From positions 124,001-188,000 of the forward strand of contig JAGDZV010000008.1 of the NCBI GenBank assembly GCA_049115495.1: DNA of 64,000 bases, in the 5' to 3' direction. Positions 46,735-56,029 of this stretch are shown here, piece by piece; the stretch's first letter is position 1; every line of letters begins with the position of its first letter. A program made the position numbers and the translations under genes. The notes beneath the pieces are model-generated. The model had not been told where the DNA came from. It saw only the letters and a list, made by a program, of their open reading frames with translations, and did no database searches. This DNA comes from JACPUW01 sp049115495 (GTDB lineage Bacteria > Bacteroidota > Bacteroidia > CAILMK01 > JACPUW01).

Positions 46735-46965
46735 TCACGCACTACTATAAAGCCAATGATTGGGCGCTAACACAAGACCTACTTTAACTGGGTTAAGATA
46801 CATGTAATCTATACACCTTTCGTATATCTCTGGATTATCAAGAACAATAGGTCTATTTGATTCACGCCATACCGCATAATCCTTATTCATTTTTAAATTT
46901 TTGGGGTAGTTCTTAAAAAGTCTCAGCGCCCATTCTCTTTTGCTTTCTGCATTATCTGTTTTCAA
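46735..46965 (-). pseudogene. C-terminal fragment of a REP-associated tyrosine transposase (RAYT)
   Basis: 76 codons. Reads ESKREWALRLFKNYPK ... YAVWRESNRPIVLDNPEIYE ... CIDYMYLNPVKVGLVLAPNH, then WLYSSA. That is the C-terminal third of Y1_Tnp/RAYT proteins. The catalytic HUH and Tyr portion is absent: an in-frame stop lies just upstream, and the frame stops right after SSA. So it is a decayed fragment. The hairpin at 46655-46676 downstream is plausibly its REP. Confidence 0.75.
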
Positions 46966-47215
46966 ACATTTTTAAACTTTTCCTTTCTGACTTCTCTTCT
47001 AAAGCCTGTCCCTAGAAAATCACTTATTCTATAAAATTAAAAAACCCCACCGTTTGGTGAGGGTTTGTTGACCCTATTGTGCTAATGTCGAAACAGTTTC
47101 AGGAAGATTTAGCTAGAATTTTAGCTCTTAGAAGCTACATATAGCAAAAAATAGTGATTACACCCGCCCGATTTAAACACGAGCGGATGCGTGTGGGATT
47201 TGTTTTTCTATTCTA
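46966..47215. other. Gap after the transposase fragment, no gene
   Basis: About 250 bases. It contains the terminator of the following minus-strand gene at 47041-47065. Nothing else convincing. Confidence 0.5.
47041..47065 (-). terminator. Terminator of the 979-residue T9SS gene
   Basis: Stem AAACCCCACC / GGTGAGGGTTT (one bulged A), GTTT loop. On the minus strand a T-run follows. Confidence 0.8.
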
Positions 47216-50155
47216 TTACTCCTTTACCACCTGCTGTACTTCTACAATACCATCGCCAGTGATCTTGAGTGTGTAAACACCTTTGGCCAAATGGCTAAGG
47301 TTGATGTTGGTTGTGGCTTGGTTGCTGTTTTGCTCAAATACTACTTTGCCATCTTGAGAAATGATTTGATATTGTAAGTTTTGACCAGTTGTATTCGTAA
47401 AGTTCAGCTCTTGGCTATATGGATTTGGATAAACTTTTAAGCCTTCTATTTGACCTAATTGTAAACCTGTGTTTAACACAACTTTTACAGAATCGCTTGA
47501 AGCCAAGGTGTCGGTGCAGCCCGTTTTGGCATCGGTGGCGATAAGCGTAATGCCGTGCATGCCTAGGCTGTCCATTATAATTTGTGGTTCAAAGCCTGTT
47601 TCAGACTTGTTTTGTGGACCAGTGATTATCCAAGTATAATTGGTGTTGTTGATCTCTGTGGTTTGGTTACTGAGTTCTAATGTGTCGTTTTGGAATACTA
47701 TTGAATCAACATCAAAATCAGGTTTTGGTAGACCATTAATTATAGCAATGGCTGTATCAGCATTTGAGCATTGGTTTGAGTCTCGGAGACTGTAAATTAT
47801 TTCAAAGGTTCCTTCACCGAATTGTTTCGGCTCCAAAGTAATTTTATCACTTGAGCTGCTTAAACCAGGGCCGTTCCACTGCCCACCTGATGGACTTGCC
47901 TGCATTTCGATATCTGCTCCATTTAAGCAGGTTTCTGCAGTATCGGTTACTGATAACGCTGGTTTATAATCAAGTACTTCAATTTGATAGTTTTCAGTGC
48001 TGCTACAGCCATTGGTATCGGTTACGGAATAGGTTAGATTATTATTTCCTTTTACGGCATTGGCTGGGCTAAAGTTACCAACTGAATCAATGCCTTGGCC
48101 ACTCCATTTACCTTTCGCTGGTGAAGCTATTAAAAGCGTATCATTACCTTCTTTACAAATGCTAAATGTTCTGCCAAAAGTGATTTTTGGATTTTTGTTT
48201 GATATAATAACTGCACTATCTAACAAACATGTTGTACCCAGTTGGTCTAAATAAACCAGAGTGTTTGCTCCTAGTTGGGCGTCTTTTGAATAAAAAGTAT
48301 CGCTTACTACACCTGTGCCTTGCCAACCGCTTTGATCGTTGTTTAAGTTAAGGGCAATTACTGTATCAGTACTTAAGCAAAACCTTAAATCAGATTGTAT
48401 GTCGCTTTGTGTTACTGCTTTTACGGTTAAGTTAAACTCCTTTCTCACCTTACATCCTACAGAATCGCTAACCCTATAGGCGATTGTATAATTAGTTGAT
48501 CGCGAAATAGGAGAAAGACCTAATTGTACTTGTTGAGAATCTGCGTTTCCTTGGTTAAAGCTAATATCATTTGAAAGAATCCATTTATAAATAAGGTGAC
48601 CTTTACCACCATAAGCTTTCATACCAATATCGAAGTTTTGAATATGACAAAGGTTGGTATCAGCAATCGACCTAAGTCTAATAGGATTGATTCCTTTTAC
48701 CTTAAACTGTTTTTTAAAAACTTGTTTTTCACAGCCATTATGCACTGCGCTAATAGTATAATCTCCGTTCGTGGTAATGGTGTCTTCAACTTTTTCGCCG
48801 TAGCCTAAATAAATGCTATCGTTTAAGAACCACTCTATGTCATAAATGGGTTTATTATTATTTTCAGTAGCGATAAACTCAAAAGTGCCGCAACTGTCAA
48901 CTCTTCTTACGTCAATATCAAGATCTACAGAATCATAAGGCAATACGGTGATGCGGTAAGTTTCTATATAGCTTGCAGGTAGCGGACACACATTGTCACT
49001 TGCTTTTAAAGTGAGATTTAAGGTTTTACCCGTATCACTAGCATTGGGTGTAAAGCAGAATTTTGCTGAATCTAACCTGCTTTTTGAGCTGTAGGGTGTA
49101 AATGTACCGAAAGTGGTGTCGCCTACCCTCTCAAGAGTTAGTGTATCTTTTTTGTTTTGATCCTCTATGCATAAATCAAAGCAAAGCTTTTCACCAGCGC
49201 AAGCTAAGAGTTCAAGATTGTCTAAACTTGGTGTTCTACACGCTTTACCTGAAACTACTGGTGGGTCATTATTAGCGCATTTAATTACAATGGCCTGAAA
49301 ATCTCTAATAGTTGTAGCAACCAAATTATTCTTGTCATCCCATATCTTGACCAAAACAGCAATTGAAGCAATCTCATTGCGTATGGGTCTAAATTGTAAT
49401 ACACCTGTTGCTGTATCTAAATGAAAACCCTTTGGCAGTGCCAAATTATTATTTGGAAACCCAAAAAATGTCAATGGTTTGTCATAATCGAACCTGCCAG
49501 TATACTGAAGCTCGCTACTATTGGGATAAAAAAGTGGAACTTGAACTTTTGGAGTCATTAGATGATAAGTAGTCTTGTATCCAGAATTAGATATTAGACC
49601 CGATAAGTTTTTCTTAATATCAGAACCATTGCAAGTCAACATATTTGGTTGTTCTAGCCAATTAGGTGAAGGAGCTAGCGTTTTACTTGAAATATCTAAT
49701 TCCACGTATACATAAATACCTGGCGTATTACTGTAGTTTGTTCCATTACTTACCCTGCCGCCATTTTGAAAGCACATGAAGGTTACTGTATCCGCATTAC
49801 CGTTTTTCCAATAATCTAAAGGTACGTAATAAGTCAAACTCACTTTTTCAAATCCATATTTAAAGGAACAACCTGAGCCACTGCAATCAGAACATGTACT
49901 CTTACATAAAGGAGTGATCTCTTGAACGCTTACAGCTCTATGAGGATATAATTTCCCTAATGTATTAGTTACTCCCCAAAATTTCATCGTGTAATTAGTA
50001 AACCCACCACAATCACGATAGAATGTAACAACAAACTTGAGAGAATCCTTATCATATTGCTCCCATTGCATATCAGCACCATGATAATGAGTAGCCTTCG
50101 AACTCAAAGAAATTCCAACAAAAGCTAAAGCTAGTAGCACAACTAATTTTCGCAT
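47216..50155 (-). CDS. T9SS type A surface protein, paralog A
   Basis: 979 residues. Signal peptide about 1-22 (ending SKA), then the N-terminal module THYHGADMQWEQ ... YRDCGG typical of a family of Bacteroidetes surface proteins (T-H-x-x-G-x-x, W, Y-R-D-C). Middle tandem Ig-like repeats with GG-x-W-x-G-x-G (for example GKWSGQGIDSVGNFSP and GGQWNGPGLSS). The end is a Por_Sec_tail (VYPNPYSQEL ... LAKGVYTLKITG). It is a full-length paralog of the 56850 gene, 6.7 kb away. Function probably adhesion; unproven. Confidence 0.92.
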   Translation of the reverse strand: MRKLVVLLALAFVGISLSSKATHYHGADMQWEQYDKDSLKFVVTFYRDCGGFTNYTMKFWGVTNTLGKLYPHRAVSVQEITPLCKSTCSDCSGSGCSFKYGFEKVSLTYYVPLDYWKNGNADTVTFMCFQNGGRVSNGTNYSNTPGIYVYVELDISSKTLAPSPNWLEQPNMLTCNGSDIKKNLSGLISNSGYKTTYHLMTPKVQVPLFYPNSSELQYTGRFDYDKPLTFFGFPNNNLALPKGFHLDTATGVLQFRPIRNEIASIAVLVKIWDDKNNLVATTIRDFQAIVIKCANNDPPVVSGKACRTPSLDNLELLACAGEKLCFDLCIEDQNKKDTLTLERVGDTTFGTFTPYSSKSRLDSAKFCFTPNASDTGKTLNLTLKASDNVCPLPASYIETYRITVLPYDSVDLDIDVRRVDSCGTFEFIATENNNKPIYDIEWFLNDSIYLGYGEKVEDTITTNGDYTISAVHNGCEKQVFKKQFKVKGINPIRLRSIADTNLCHIQNFDIGMKAYGGKGHLIYKWILSNDISFNQGNADSQQVQLGLSPISRSTNYTIAYRVSDSVGCKVRKEFNLTVKAVTQSDIQSDLRFCLSTDTVIALNLNNDQSGWQGTGVVSDTFYSKDAQLGANTLVYLDQLGTTCLLDSAVIISNKNPKITFGRTFSICKEGNDTLLIASPAKGKWSGQGIDSVGNFSPANAVKGNNNLTYSVTDTNGCSSTENYQIEVLDYKPALSVTDTAETCLNGADIEMQASPSGGQWNGPGLSSSSDKITLEPKQFGEGTFEIIYSLRDSNQCSNADTAIAIINGLPKPDFDVDSIVFQNDTLELSNQTTEINNTNYTWIITGPQNKSETGFEPQIIMDSLGMHGITLIATDAKTGCTDTLASSDSVKVVLNTGLQLGQIEGLKVYPNPYSQELNFTNTTGQNLQYQIISQDGKVVFEQNSNQATTNINLSHLAKGVYTLKITGDGIVEVQQVVKE

Positions 50156-50181
50156 AGCGTTATTTCACTTTTTAACCAATG

Positions 50182-50213
50182 CGAATATAAAAGTTGGTAC
50201 TCTGGTGTGCAAA
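50182..50213 (-). promoter_or_regulatory. Promoter of T9SS paralog A
   Basis: Minus strand: TTTG, 20 bases, TATATTCG. Correct spacing, one mismatch in the -7 box, 27 bases before the start codon. Confidence 0.5.
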
Positions 50214-50293
50214 CCTACTTAGAAGAGCAAAACCTTTAGGAACCCTATTTATATTTATGTTACTTATAAAACTATATAATGCAAGCCCCTACA

Positions 50294-51088
50294 TTACTCA
50301 TAAACGTAGGTGGTTTGGTAACTAGCGCGGCCATTGTAATAGTTGGTAGCTGTAATTGGCCATTTGCCATCGTAAGTATATTCTTGCTCGTAAAGGGTTT
50401 CTGTGTTGCTCGATAACGATGTTTGAGTGGTTTTGGTTAGGTTGTTTTTTGAATAAAATACTGCAGCTTGTAAAAAATCATTTACATAAGAATACTGCAA
50501 CGGGTTTTTCTTGTTGTCATACTCATAGGTAATGGATGTTAGCAGTTCCTTTTCTCCATTATCGGTGCTATATAAATTAAACTCACTTACGTTGCCGCCG
50601 CTGTAAGTATATTCACCTGTTCTTAAGTATGTGGTACCGAGCTGTCTAACAAGCCTATAGTCATATTTTGTAATCTTACCGCCTGACCACTCAAAGTTAT
50701 TGTAGGTATAGTAATGCTCCTCTCCATCTATTACGCTGGTGTAACTTATCTCTGACACTTGGCCGTTGGTGTATTTGTAATATTTATAGCCACTTTTAGA
50801 GTTTAGCGCTTCGCTGTATCGGTAGGTTTCCGTTAAAAGATCGCCATCATAAACATATACATTTTCGCTATTTAAAACAGGGTCGCCCACACGTCTTATT
50901 GTTTTGCTCAACCTGCCATCTTCTCTATATTCAAAATCTTGGTAGGATTTGTTATTTGGATCATCAACATCATTGGTTTCCAAGCTTAAAATACGTTGGT
51001 TTTTGGTAATGGGTTCTTCAAATGTTGGGCTGCTGCATGCTGTTAATGCAAGTAGCGCTAAAAGGGAAATTTGAGTTGTGATTTTCAT
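50294..51088 (-). CDS. Lipoprotein with YD-like beta repeats
   Basis: 264 residues. Lipobox LTAC (Cys18). The mature part has repeated short Y-x-Y/Y-E-Y-D motifs (YEYDNKKNP, YTYDGKW, QDFEYREDGRL), like RHS/YD-repeat or DUF4595-type beta structures. Surface-exposed lipoprotein of unknown role. It sits between a T9SS gene and an intergenic long palindrome. Confidence 0.75.
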   Translation of the reverse strand: MKITTQISLLALLALTACSSPTFEEPITKNQRILSLETNDVDDPNNKSYQDFEYREDGRLSKTIRRVGDPVLNSENVYVYDGDLLTETYRYSEALNSKSGYKYYKYTNGQVSEISYTSVIDGEEHYYTYNNFEWSGGKITKYDYRLVRQLGTTYLRTGEYTYSGGNVSEFNLYSTDNGEKELLTSITYEYDNKKNPLQYSYVNDFLQAAVFYSKNNLTKTTQTSLSSNTETLYEQEYTYDGKWPITATNYYNGRASYQTTYVYE

Positions 51089-51209
51089 AGTAATTGATAT
51101 TTTGGCAAAAATAAAAAAGGCACTGTGTAACTTACCCAGTGCTCACTTAGTTATTATGATTAGGTTCATTTCACAAACCAAAAGAACTCTCTGGCCGAAA
51201 TTTGCAAGA

Positions 51210-51373
51210 CACCCCATCTAGCAATCGGCCGTGCCTATAACTGTTTGGAAAACAATAATTTCAATTTTCTGGCTATAGAAAACCTCCGAAATCATCGCAT
51301 CATGGTGAATCCAAAAATTGGGGTTCAAGTCTTCCGAACACCTATGGGCAATTGCCGAGCGCCAAATGGGGTG
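51210..51373. repeat. 164-bp imperfect palindrome, REPIN-like
   Basis: Two 63-base arms (51210-51272 and 51311-51373) with a 38-base centre. The right arm reverse-complemented aligns along its whole length with the left: CACCCCAT both, TAGCAATCGGC/TGGCGCTCGGC, TGCCTATAACTGTTTGGAAAAC versus TGCCCATAGGTGTTCGGAAGAC, then CAATTTT(C/T)TGG. The right arm abuts the stop of the TfoX-like gene. The 46655-46676 hairpin shares the core. No ORF inside. Confidence 0.65.
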
Positions 51374-51381
51374 GTTCTGCC

Positions 51382-51726
51382 TTACTTTTTCTTCTTACTG
51401 CTTTTTGCCAAGGGATTATAATCCAAGCACTTTTCTACCCAAAACTCTAGGTCATCTTCCATATCATAGCCTTCAGGTGCAATCATCATAAAGCCTGTCA
51501 TTTTTCGTCCGCCATGTATCATTTCTTCGGCAAACTTGTTTTTGCTCAATTCTTCAACTTGCTCTGGATTTACCCTTGCCATAATTCGACCTTTATAGGT
51601 TCCCATCAGCATTTTATCTTCTACTAGAAAGCAATCTCCTCCAAACATTCTTTTCTCGGTCCATTCTACCGAGCGACCTTTTAGTGCATTTCTAATTCTA
51701 TCAAGTAGATATGGGTCAGTTGCCAT
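51382..51726 (-). CDS. TfoX N-terminal domain protein
   Basis: 114 residues, the size of stand-alone TfoX_N proteins. Motifs: VEWTEKRMFGGDCFLVEDKM, YKGRIMARVNPEQ, GFMMIAPEGYD. Ends in a Lys-rich tail (SSKKKK). TfoX in gammaproteobacteria regulates competence, but single-domain members elsewhere have unknown function. Immediately upstream of pgk's terminator on the same strand; separate transcript. Confidence 0.88.
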   Translation of the reverse strand: MATDPYLLDRIRNALKGRSVEWTEKRMFGGDCFLVEDKMLMGTYKGRIMARVNPEQVEELSKNKFAEEMIHGGRKMTGFMMIAPEGYDMEDDLEFWVEKCLDYNPLAKSSKKKK

Positions 51727-51756
51727 AATTTAATTTTGGTGTCTAAAATAGAAAAC

Positions 51757-51781
51757 CCCAACTCAACGTTTGAATTGGGGC
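51757..51781 (-). terminator. Terminator of pgk
   Basis: CCCCAA / TTGGGG stem with inner TCAA / TTGA; T-run on the minus strand. Located 23 bases past the pgk stop. Confidence 0.82.
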
Positions 51782-51803
51782 TTTAAAATCATTAATGTAA
51801 TTT

Positions 51804-52991
51804 TTAATCTAAAATAGCTGCTACACCCGGAAGCGTTTTGCCTTCAAGATACTCTAACATAGCGCCACCGCCTGTAGATACATAACTAACCTTGTTGGCC
51901 AACTCAAATTTATTAATCGCAGCTACTGAGTCACCTCCGCCAATTAATGTGAATGCACCATTATTTTGAGTAGCTTCAGCACATGATTCGGCAATAGTTT
52001 TAGTACCAGCAGAGAAATTCTCAAATTCAAAAACTCCCATTGGGCCGTTCCAAATAACAATCTTGCTGTTTAAAATCACGTTTTTGAAGTCTTCAATGGC
52101 CTTAGCTCCAATATCAAGTCCCATCCAGCCTTCTTCTATTTTGTCGCTATCTGCAAAAGCGGCTTCAGCATCATTAGCAAAGTCTTTAGCCACTTTTGAG
52201 TCAATCGGTAATACCAAGTTAACGCCTTGTGCTTCTGCTCTCTTTACCAAATCTCTTGCAAGCTCAAACTTATCTTCTTCTACCAAGCTTTTACCCACAT
52301 TGCCGCCCATGGCCGCTTTAAATGTATAAGCCATGGCACCACCAACAATTATGTTATCAGCCTTTGCAAGCATGTTTTCAATTACCTGCACTTTATCTGA
52401 AACCTTGGCTCCACCAATTATTGCAGTAAAAGGCTTGTCTTTACTACTTAGTGCTTTTTCAAGGCTGTTTATCTCCGCTTGAAGCAAGAAGCCAAACATT
52501 TTGTTTTCAAAATGCTGGGCCATCACGGTAGTTGAAGCATGCGCTCTGTGGGCTGTACCAAAAGCATCATTTACATATACATCACCTAGCGAAGCAAGCT
52601 CTTTTGCAAAAGCTTCATCCCCTTTCTTTTCTTCTTTATGGTAACGCGTATTGTTTAGTAAAACTATATCTCCATATTCTGCCTTTTCAATTGCATTCTT
52701 GGCTGACTCTCCTATACAGTCTTCAGCAAAATGCACATTTCTTCCGCTAAGCTTTTCTAAATGAGCCACCACATGCTTTAAAGAGAATTTCTCTTCGCGC
52801 TCCTTTGGTCTTCCCAAGTGCGACATTAAAACGGCTACACCACCATCTTCCGTAATTTTGGTAATGGTGGGCATTGCTGCGCGCATTCTGGTATCATCAG
52901 TTATTTCAAACTTATCATTTAAAGGCACGTTAAAATCTACACGTACCATGGCAATCTCTTCGCTAAAGTTGTATTCTGCTATGTTGGCCAT
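51804..52991 (-). CDS. pgk: Phosphoglycerate kinase
   Basis: Glycolytic enzyme transferring phosphate from 1,3-bisphosphoglycerate to ADP. 395 residues from ATG 52991 (a TTG three codons earlier at 53000 is possible). Signature VRVDFNVPLND near the start, LLNNTRYHKEE, VVGGAMAYTF-like region, WNGPMGVFE and GGGDSVAA near the end. All expected motifs present. Single gene with own promoter box and terminator. Confidence 0.97.
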   Translation of the reverse strand: MANIAEYNFSEEIAMVRVDFNVPLNDKFEITDDTRMRAAMPTITKITEDGGVAVLMSHLGRPKEREEKFSLKHVVAHLEKLSGRNVHFAEDCIGESAKNAIEKAEYGDIVLLNNTRYHKEEKKGDEAFAKELASLGDVYVNDAFGTAHRAHASTTVMAQHFENKMFGFLLQAEINSLEKALSSKDKPFTAIIGGAKVSDKVQVIENMLAKADNIIVGGAMAYTFKAAMGGNVGKSLVEEDKFELARDLVKRAEAQGVNLVLPIDSKVAKDFANDAEAAFADSDKIEEGWMGLDIGAKAIEDFKNVILNSKIVIWNGPMGVFEFENFSAGTKTIAESCAEATQNNGAFTLIGGGDSVAAINKFELANKVSYVSTGGGAMLEYLEGKTLPGVAAILD

Positions 52992-53010
52992 ATTTTTCAA
53001 TTTAAGTGCG

Positions 53011-53018
53011 CAAAAGTA
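53011..53018 (-). promoter_or_regulatory. -7 box for pgk
   Basis: TACTTTTG on the minus strand, 19 bases upstream of the ATG at 52991. Same sequence as the ald and 49-residue gene boxes. Confidence 0.5.
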
Positions 53019-53114
53019 GCAAGCGGTTTAGTTATTGGTTAATTCTAAAAAGGTTAAATATGTGCAGGTGAAATAATAAGTTTAACTCTGCAAACATTTC
53101 AGAGAAATTAATCT

Positions 53115-53591
53115 ATGTCGTTTTGGCGTTTGAAAAGGGAAAAAGAAATTAAAATTCGTTCTAAGAGAAATAAGGAAGATTTACTAATATTCCTTTACAA
53201 CTACCTTAAAAGTAGATATGACGATGTTAGACACAAGGATAATTATATTGAGTTTGAAATTGAACCAACGTTTCATTTGGCGCCGAGTAGCGGATATTAT
53301 GGAAGTTATACCATTCTAGAAAACAATGAATTTACTTTGGTTAAAACTTCACTCTCAAACCCATTTGCCAAGGCTCAAAATGCATTTATCATATTTACAT
53401 CAATCTTTGTGGGAATTATAGCTACGCTTCTAAATTTTGAAAACAGTTCTTGGTCTTATTTAATTGTTTTGCCTCTTATTGGTGGTTTCTTGTATGTTTT
53501 AAATGCTTGTCTTTTTTATTTATCCAGCTATTTCCGCTTTCAAGCCCTTACTAAACAAGTCATGTTTTGGGCCGATGAAGTAATTGAGTAA
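53115..53591 (+). CDS. Two-helix membrane protein, function unknown
   Basis: 158 residues. Basic N-terminus (KREKEIKIRSKRNKE), a soluble stretch of about 85 residues, then two membrane helices near 96-114 (IIFTSIFVGIIATLLNF) and 119-140 (YLIVLPLIGGFLYVLN). Family not recognised. It precedes a DHFR-like gene by 22 bases on the same strand. Confidence 0.7.
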   Translation: MSFWRLKREKEIKIRSKRNKEDLLIFLYNYLKSRYDDVRHKDNYIEFEIEPTFHLAPSSGYYGSYTILENNEFTLVKTSLSNPFAKAQNAFIIFTSIFVGIIATLLNFENSSWSYLIVLPLIGGFLYVLNACLFYLSSYFRFQALTKQVMFWADEVIE

Positions 53592-53613
53592 AGTGACTTA
53601 TTACTTTTGTTAA

Positions 53614-54141
53614 ATGCGAAAAGTAATTGTCTATATTTCATGCACGCTTGATGGCTATATTTCAAAACCTGAAAATGACCTTAGCTTTTTAGATAAAATG
53701 CAAGTTGAAGGCGAGGATTATGGTTACTCTAAGTTCAACAGCAGTGTTGACACCATAATTATTGGTAGAAAAACCTACCAATGGGTAATTGATCAGGGAT
53801 ATGAATACCCCCATACCGACAAAGATGTTTATGTAATTACACGGCAAGAAAAAAAGGGCCATGATAATATTCACTATTTTAATGGAGACCTAACCACCTT
53901 GGTAAATGAACTAAAATCAAAATCGGGTAAGCATATCTATTGCGATGGCGGTGCCGAAATTGTAAACCTACTTTACCAAAAAGGGCTAATTGATGAAATG
54001 ATTATTTCTGTAATACCGGTAATTGTAGGTGCGGGAACCAAATTATTTAATGAAGAAATTCCTGAAAACGACCTTAAATTACTTGAAAGTAAGAGTTACA
54101 GCAGTGGCTTAGTACAATTGCATTACACAATGATGACTTAG
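53614..54141 (+). CDS. DHFR-like reductase (RibD C-terminal domain family)
   Basis: 175 residues. The fold is of dihydrofolate reductase/RibD-C: ISCTLDGYISKPENDL, IIIGRKTYQWV, IYCDGGAEIVNLL and ISVIPVIVGAGTKLF. These YyaP/YwjB-type proteins are NADPH-dependent with unknown substrates; not the classical FolA. Likely cytoplasmic. Confidence 0.9.
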   Translation: MRKVIVYISCTLDGYISKPENDLSFLDKMQVEGEDYGYSKFNSSVDTIIIGRKTYQWVIDQGYEYPHTDKDVYVITRQEKKGHDNIHYFNGDLTTLVNELKSKSGKHIYCDGGAEIVNLLYQKGLIDEMIISVIPVIVGAGTKLFNEEIPENDLKLLESKSYSSGLVQLHYTMMT

Positions 54142-54198
54142 GTTAGCTTTTAAAACTTGTTTTCAGCGGTAATTTGAAAATTGAACCGGTACTGAAAA

Positions 54199-55968
54199 AT
54201 GAAAGCTAAGTTTAAAAAGCTAAATGAATTGTCAGCTACTGCAATTTGCGGTAATGATATAAGCTCTTCGGTTCTTTATGTTTCTGCGTTGGCCATTGCA
54301 TTTGCAGGTCAGTATGCTTGGATTACACTTTTGATTGTATCATTAGTACTCTTTAATTATAGAAAGATTTATGGAGAAGTGGTTGGGGCCTTGCCACTAA
54401 ATGGCGGCGCATACAATGCTTTGTTAAATACAACCAGTAAAACAACAGCATCTTTTGCCGCTACGCTTACCTTACTTTCTTACATGGCTACAGCTGTAAT
54501 ATCAGGCAACGAGGCCATTCATTACTTACATCATCTACTTCCTTCAATGCCAATTATTGGATTTACTATAATTCTGCTTGGCATTTTTGCATTTTTAGTA
54601 CTTATAGGAATTAGAGAATCAGCTAATGTGGCCATCGGAATATTCATTTTTCATTTGGTTTCTCTTCTTCTATTGGCAGTGGCTATTGGTTATTATTTAG
54701 TAGGTAACGGGTTTCAGGTTTTCGCTGAAAATTGGAGCATCCCGTTAAAGAATAATGGTTCTATTACTAATGCCATATTTTTGGGATTCGCTGCTTCTAT
54801 GCTAGGCGTATCTGGTTTTGAGAGTTCAGCAAACTTTGTTGAAGAACAAGCCAAGGGAGTTTTTCCTAAAACATTAAAAAACATGTGGATTATTGTGAGC
54901 GTAATTAATCCGCTTATGGCAGTTTTTGCGCTTTCTTTATTTGCCATGCCTTTATTGCAAAGTGCTGATTATCAAAACACTTTACTTATACAAATGGGCG
55001 ATAAAGTTGGCGGTAGCTGGCTAGCCGCCATAATTGCTATAGATGCATTTTTGGTGCTCAGCGGAGCGGTTTTAACAAGTTTTGTTGGGGTTTCGGGCCT
55101 CCTTGAAAGAATGACACTTGATAGGGTTTTACCGCCATATTTCTTGAAGAAAAACAAGCGCGGTAGTTCTCATAGAATTATAATTATGTTTTTTGTTCTA
55201 TGTGTTTCGGTATTGATAATAACCGAAGGTAATGTAGGGCTCTTGGCAGGAGTTTATACCATTTCTTTTCTTTCTGTAATGGCTCTTTTTGCTGTTGGAA
55301 ATATTCTTTTAAAAGTAAAGCGAAATAAACTTCCACGTCCAGAAAAAGCCACATGGTTCTCTGTACTATTTGCTCTAATTGCTGTAATTGTAGCGCTTAT
55401 TGGTAATATTTCTATGCCACCAAAAGAAGCCGGTGCTCAAAGCAACTTTATGGTTTTTCTATTCTACTTTGTGCCTACAATACTATTTATTATTGTAATG
55501 CTCAATAGAACATTAATTTTAAAATTACTTATCAAAGTAATTGATTCAATTTTTGATCCGATTAGAAAATTTGTATTAAGGCTCGATAAAAAAATTATAA
55601 AAACAATTGACAGAATCAACTCTCAAGAATTTGTTTTCTTTACCCGGGGCGATGATATTGCCAACCTAAATAGAGTAATGCTATACATTCTAAACAATGA
55701 ACACACTAAAAAAATAAAGATTGTAATTGTATACAAGAATGAGCAAGAAATTCCTGATAAGCTAGAAGAAGAAGTTGACTTTCTTGACAGAGAATATCCT
55801 GAAATAAATGTGGAGTTTGTAAAGGTAATGGGCACTTTCACACCTCAACTCACCAAGCAGTTATCATCACAATGGGGCATTCCGGTAAATTTTATGTTCA
55901 TGGGCTCGCCAACTGATAAATTCAATTATCGAATTGAAGAATTTGGTGGAATTAGATTGATTATTTAG
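54199..55968 (+). CDS. APC-family amino acid permease with C-terminal cytoplasmic domain
   Basis: 589 residues. About 12 helices in residues 1-445, beginning near ICGNDISSSVLY (the early unwound helix motif of APC proteins). After the last helix there is about 140 residues of charged soluble sequence (VFFTRGDDIANLNRVMLYIL ... VNFMFMGSPTDKF), resembling a USP-like or regulatory domain. Substrate unknown (amino acid/polyamine type). Confidence 0.87.
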   Translation: MKAKFKKLNELSATAICGNDISSSVLYVSALAIAFAGQYAWITLLIVSLVLFNYRKIYGEVVGALPLNGGAYNALLNTTSKTTASFAATLTLLSYMATAVISGNEAIHYLHHLLPSMPIIGFTIILLGIFAFLVLIGIRESANVAIGIFIFHLVSLLLLAVAIGYYLVGNGFQVFAENWSIPLKNNGSITNAIFLGFAASMLGVSGFESSANFVEEQAKGVFPKTLKNMWIIVSVINPLMAVFALSLFAMPLLQSADYQNTLLIQMGDKVGGSWLAAIIAIDAFLVLSGAVLTSFVGVSGLLERMTLDRVLPPYFLKKNKRGSSHRIIIMFFVLCVSVLIITEGNVGLLAGVYTISFLSVMALFAVGNILLKVKRNKLPRPEKATWFSVLFALIAVIVALIGNISMPPKEAGAQSNFMVFLFYFVPTILFIIVMLNRTLILKLLIKVIDSIFDPIRKFVLRLDKKIIKTIDRINSQEFVFFTRGDDIANLNRVMLYILNNEHTKKIKIVIVYKNEQEIPDKLEEEVDFLDREYPEINVEFVKVMGTFTPQLTKQLSSQWGIPVNFMFMGSPTDKFNYRIEEFGGIRLII

Positions 55969-56029
55969 TCGAAAAATGGCCATTTTAAACATAAACTTAG
56001 GTTCTATGTTTTTAATCTAAAATACGTTT

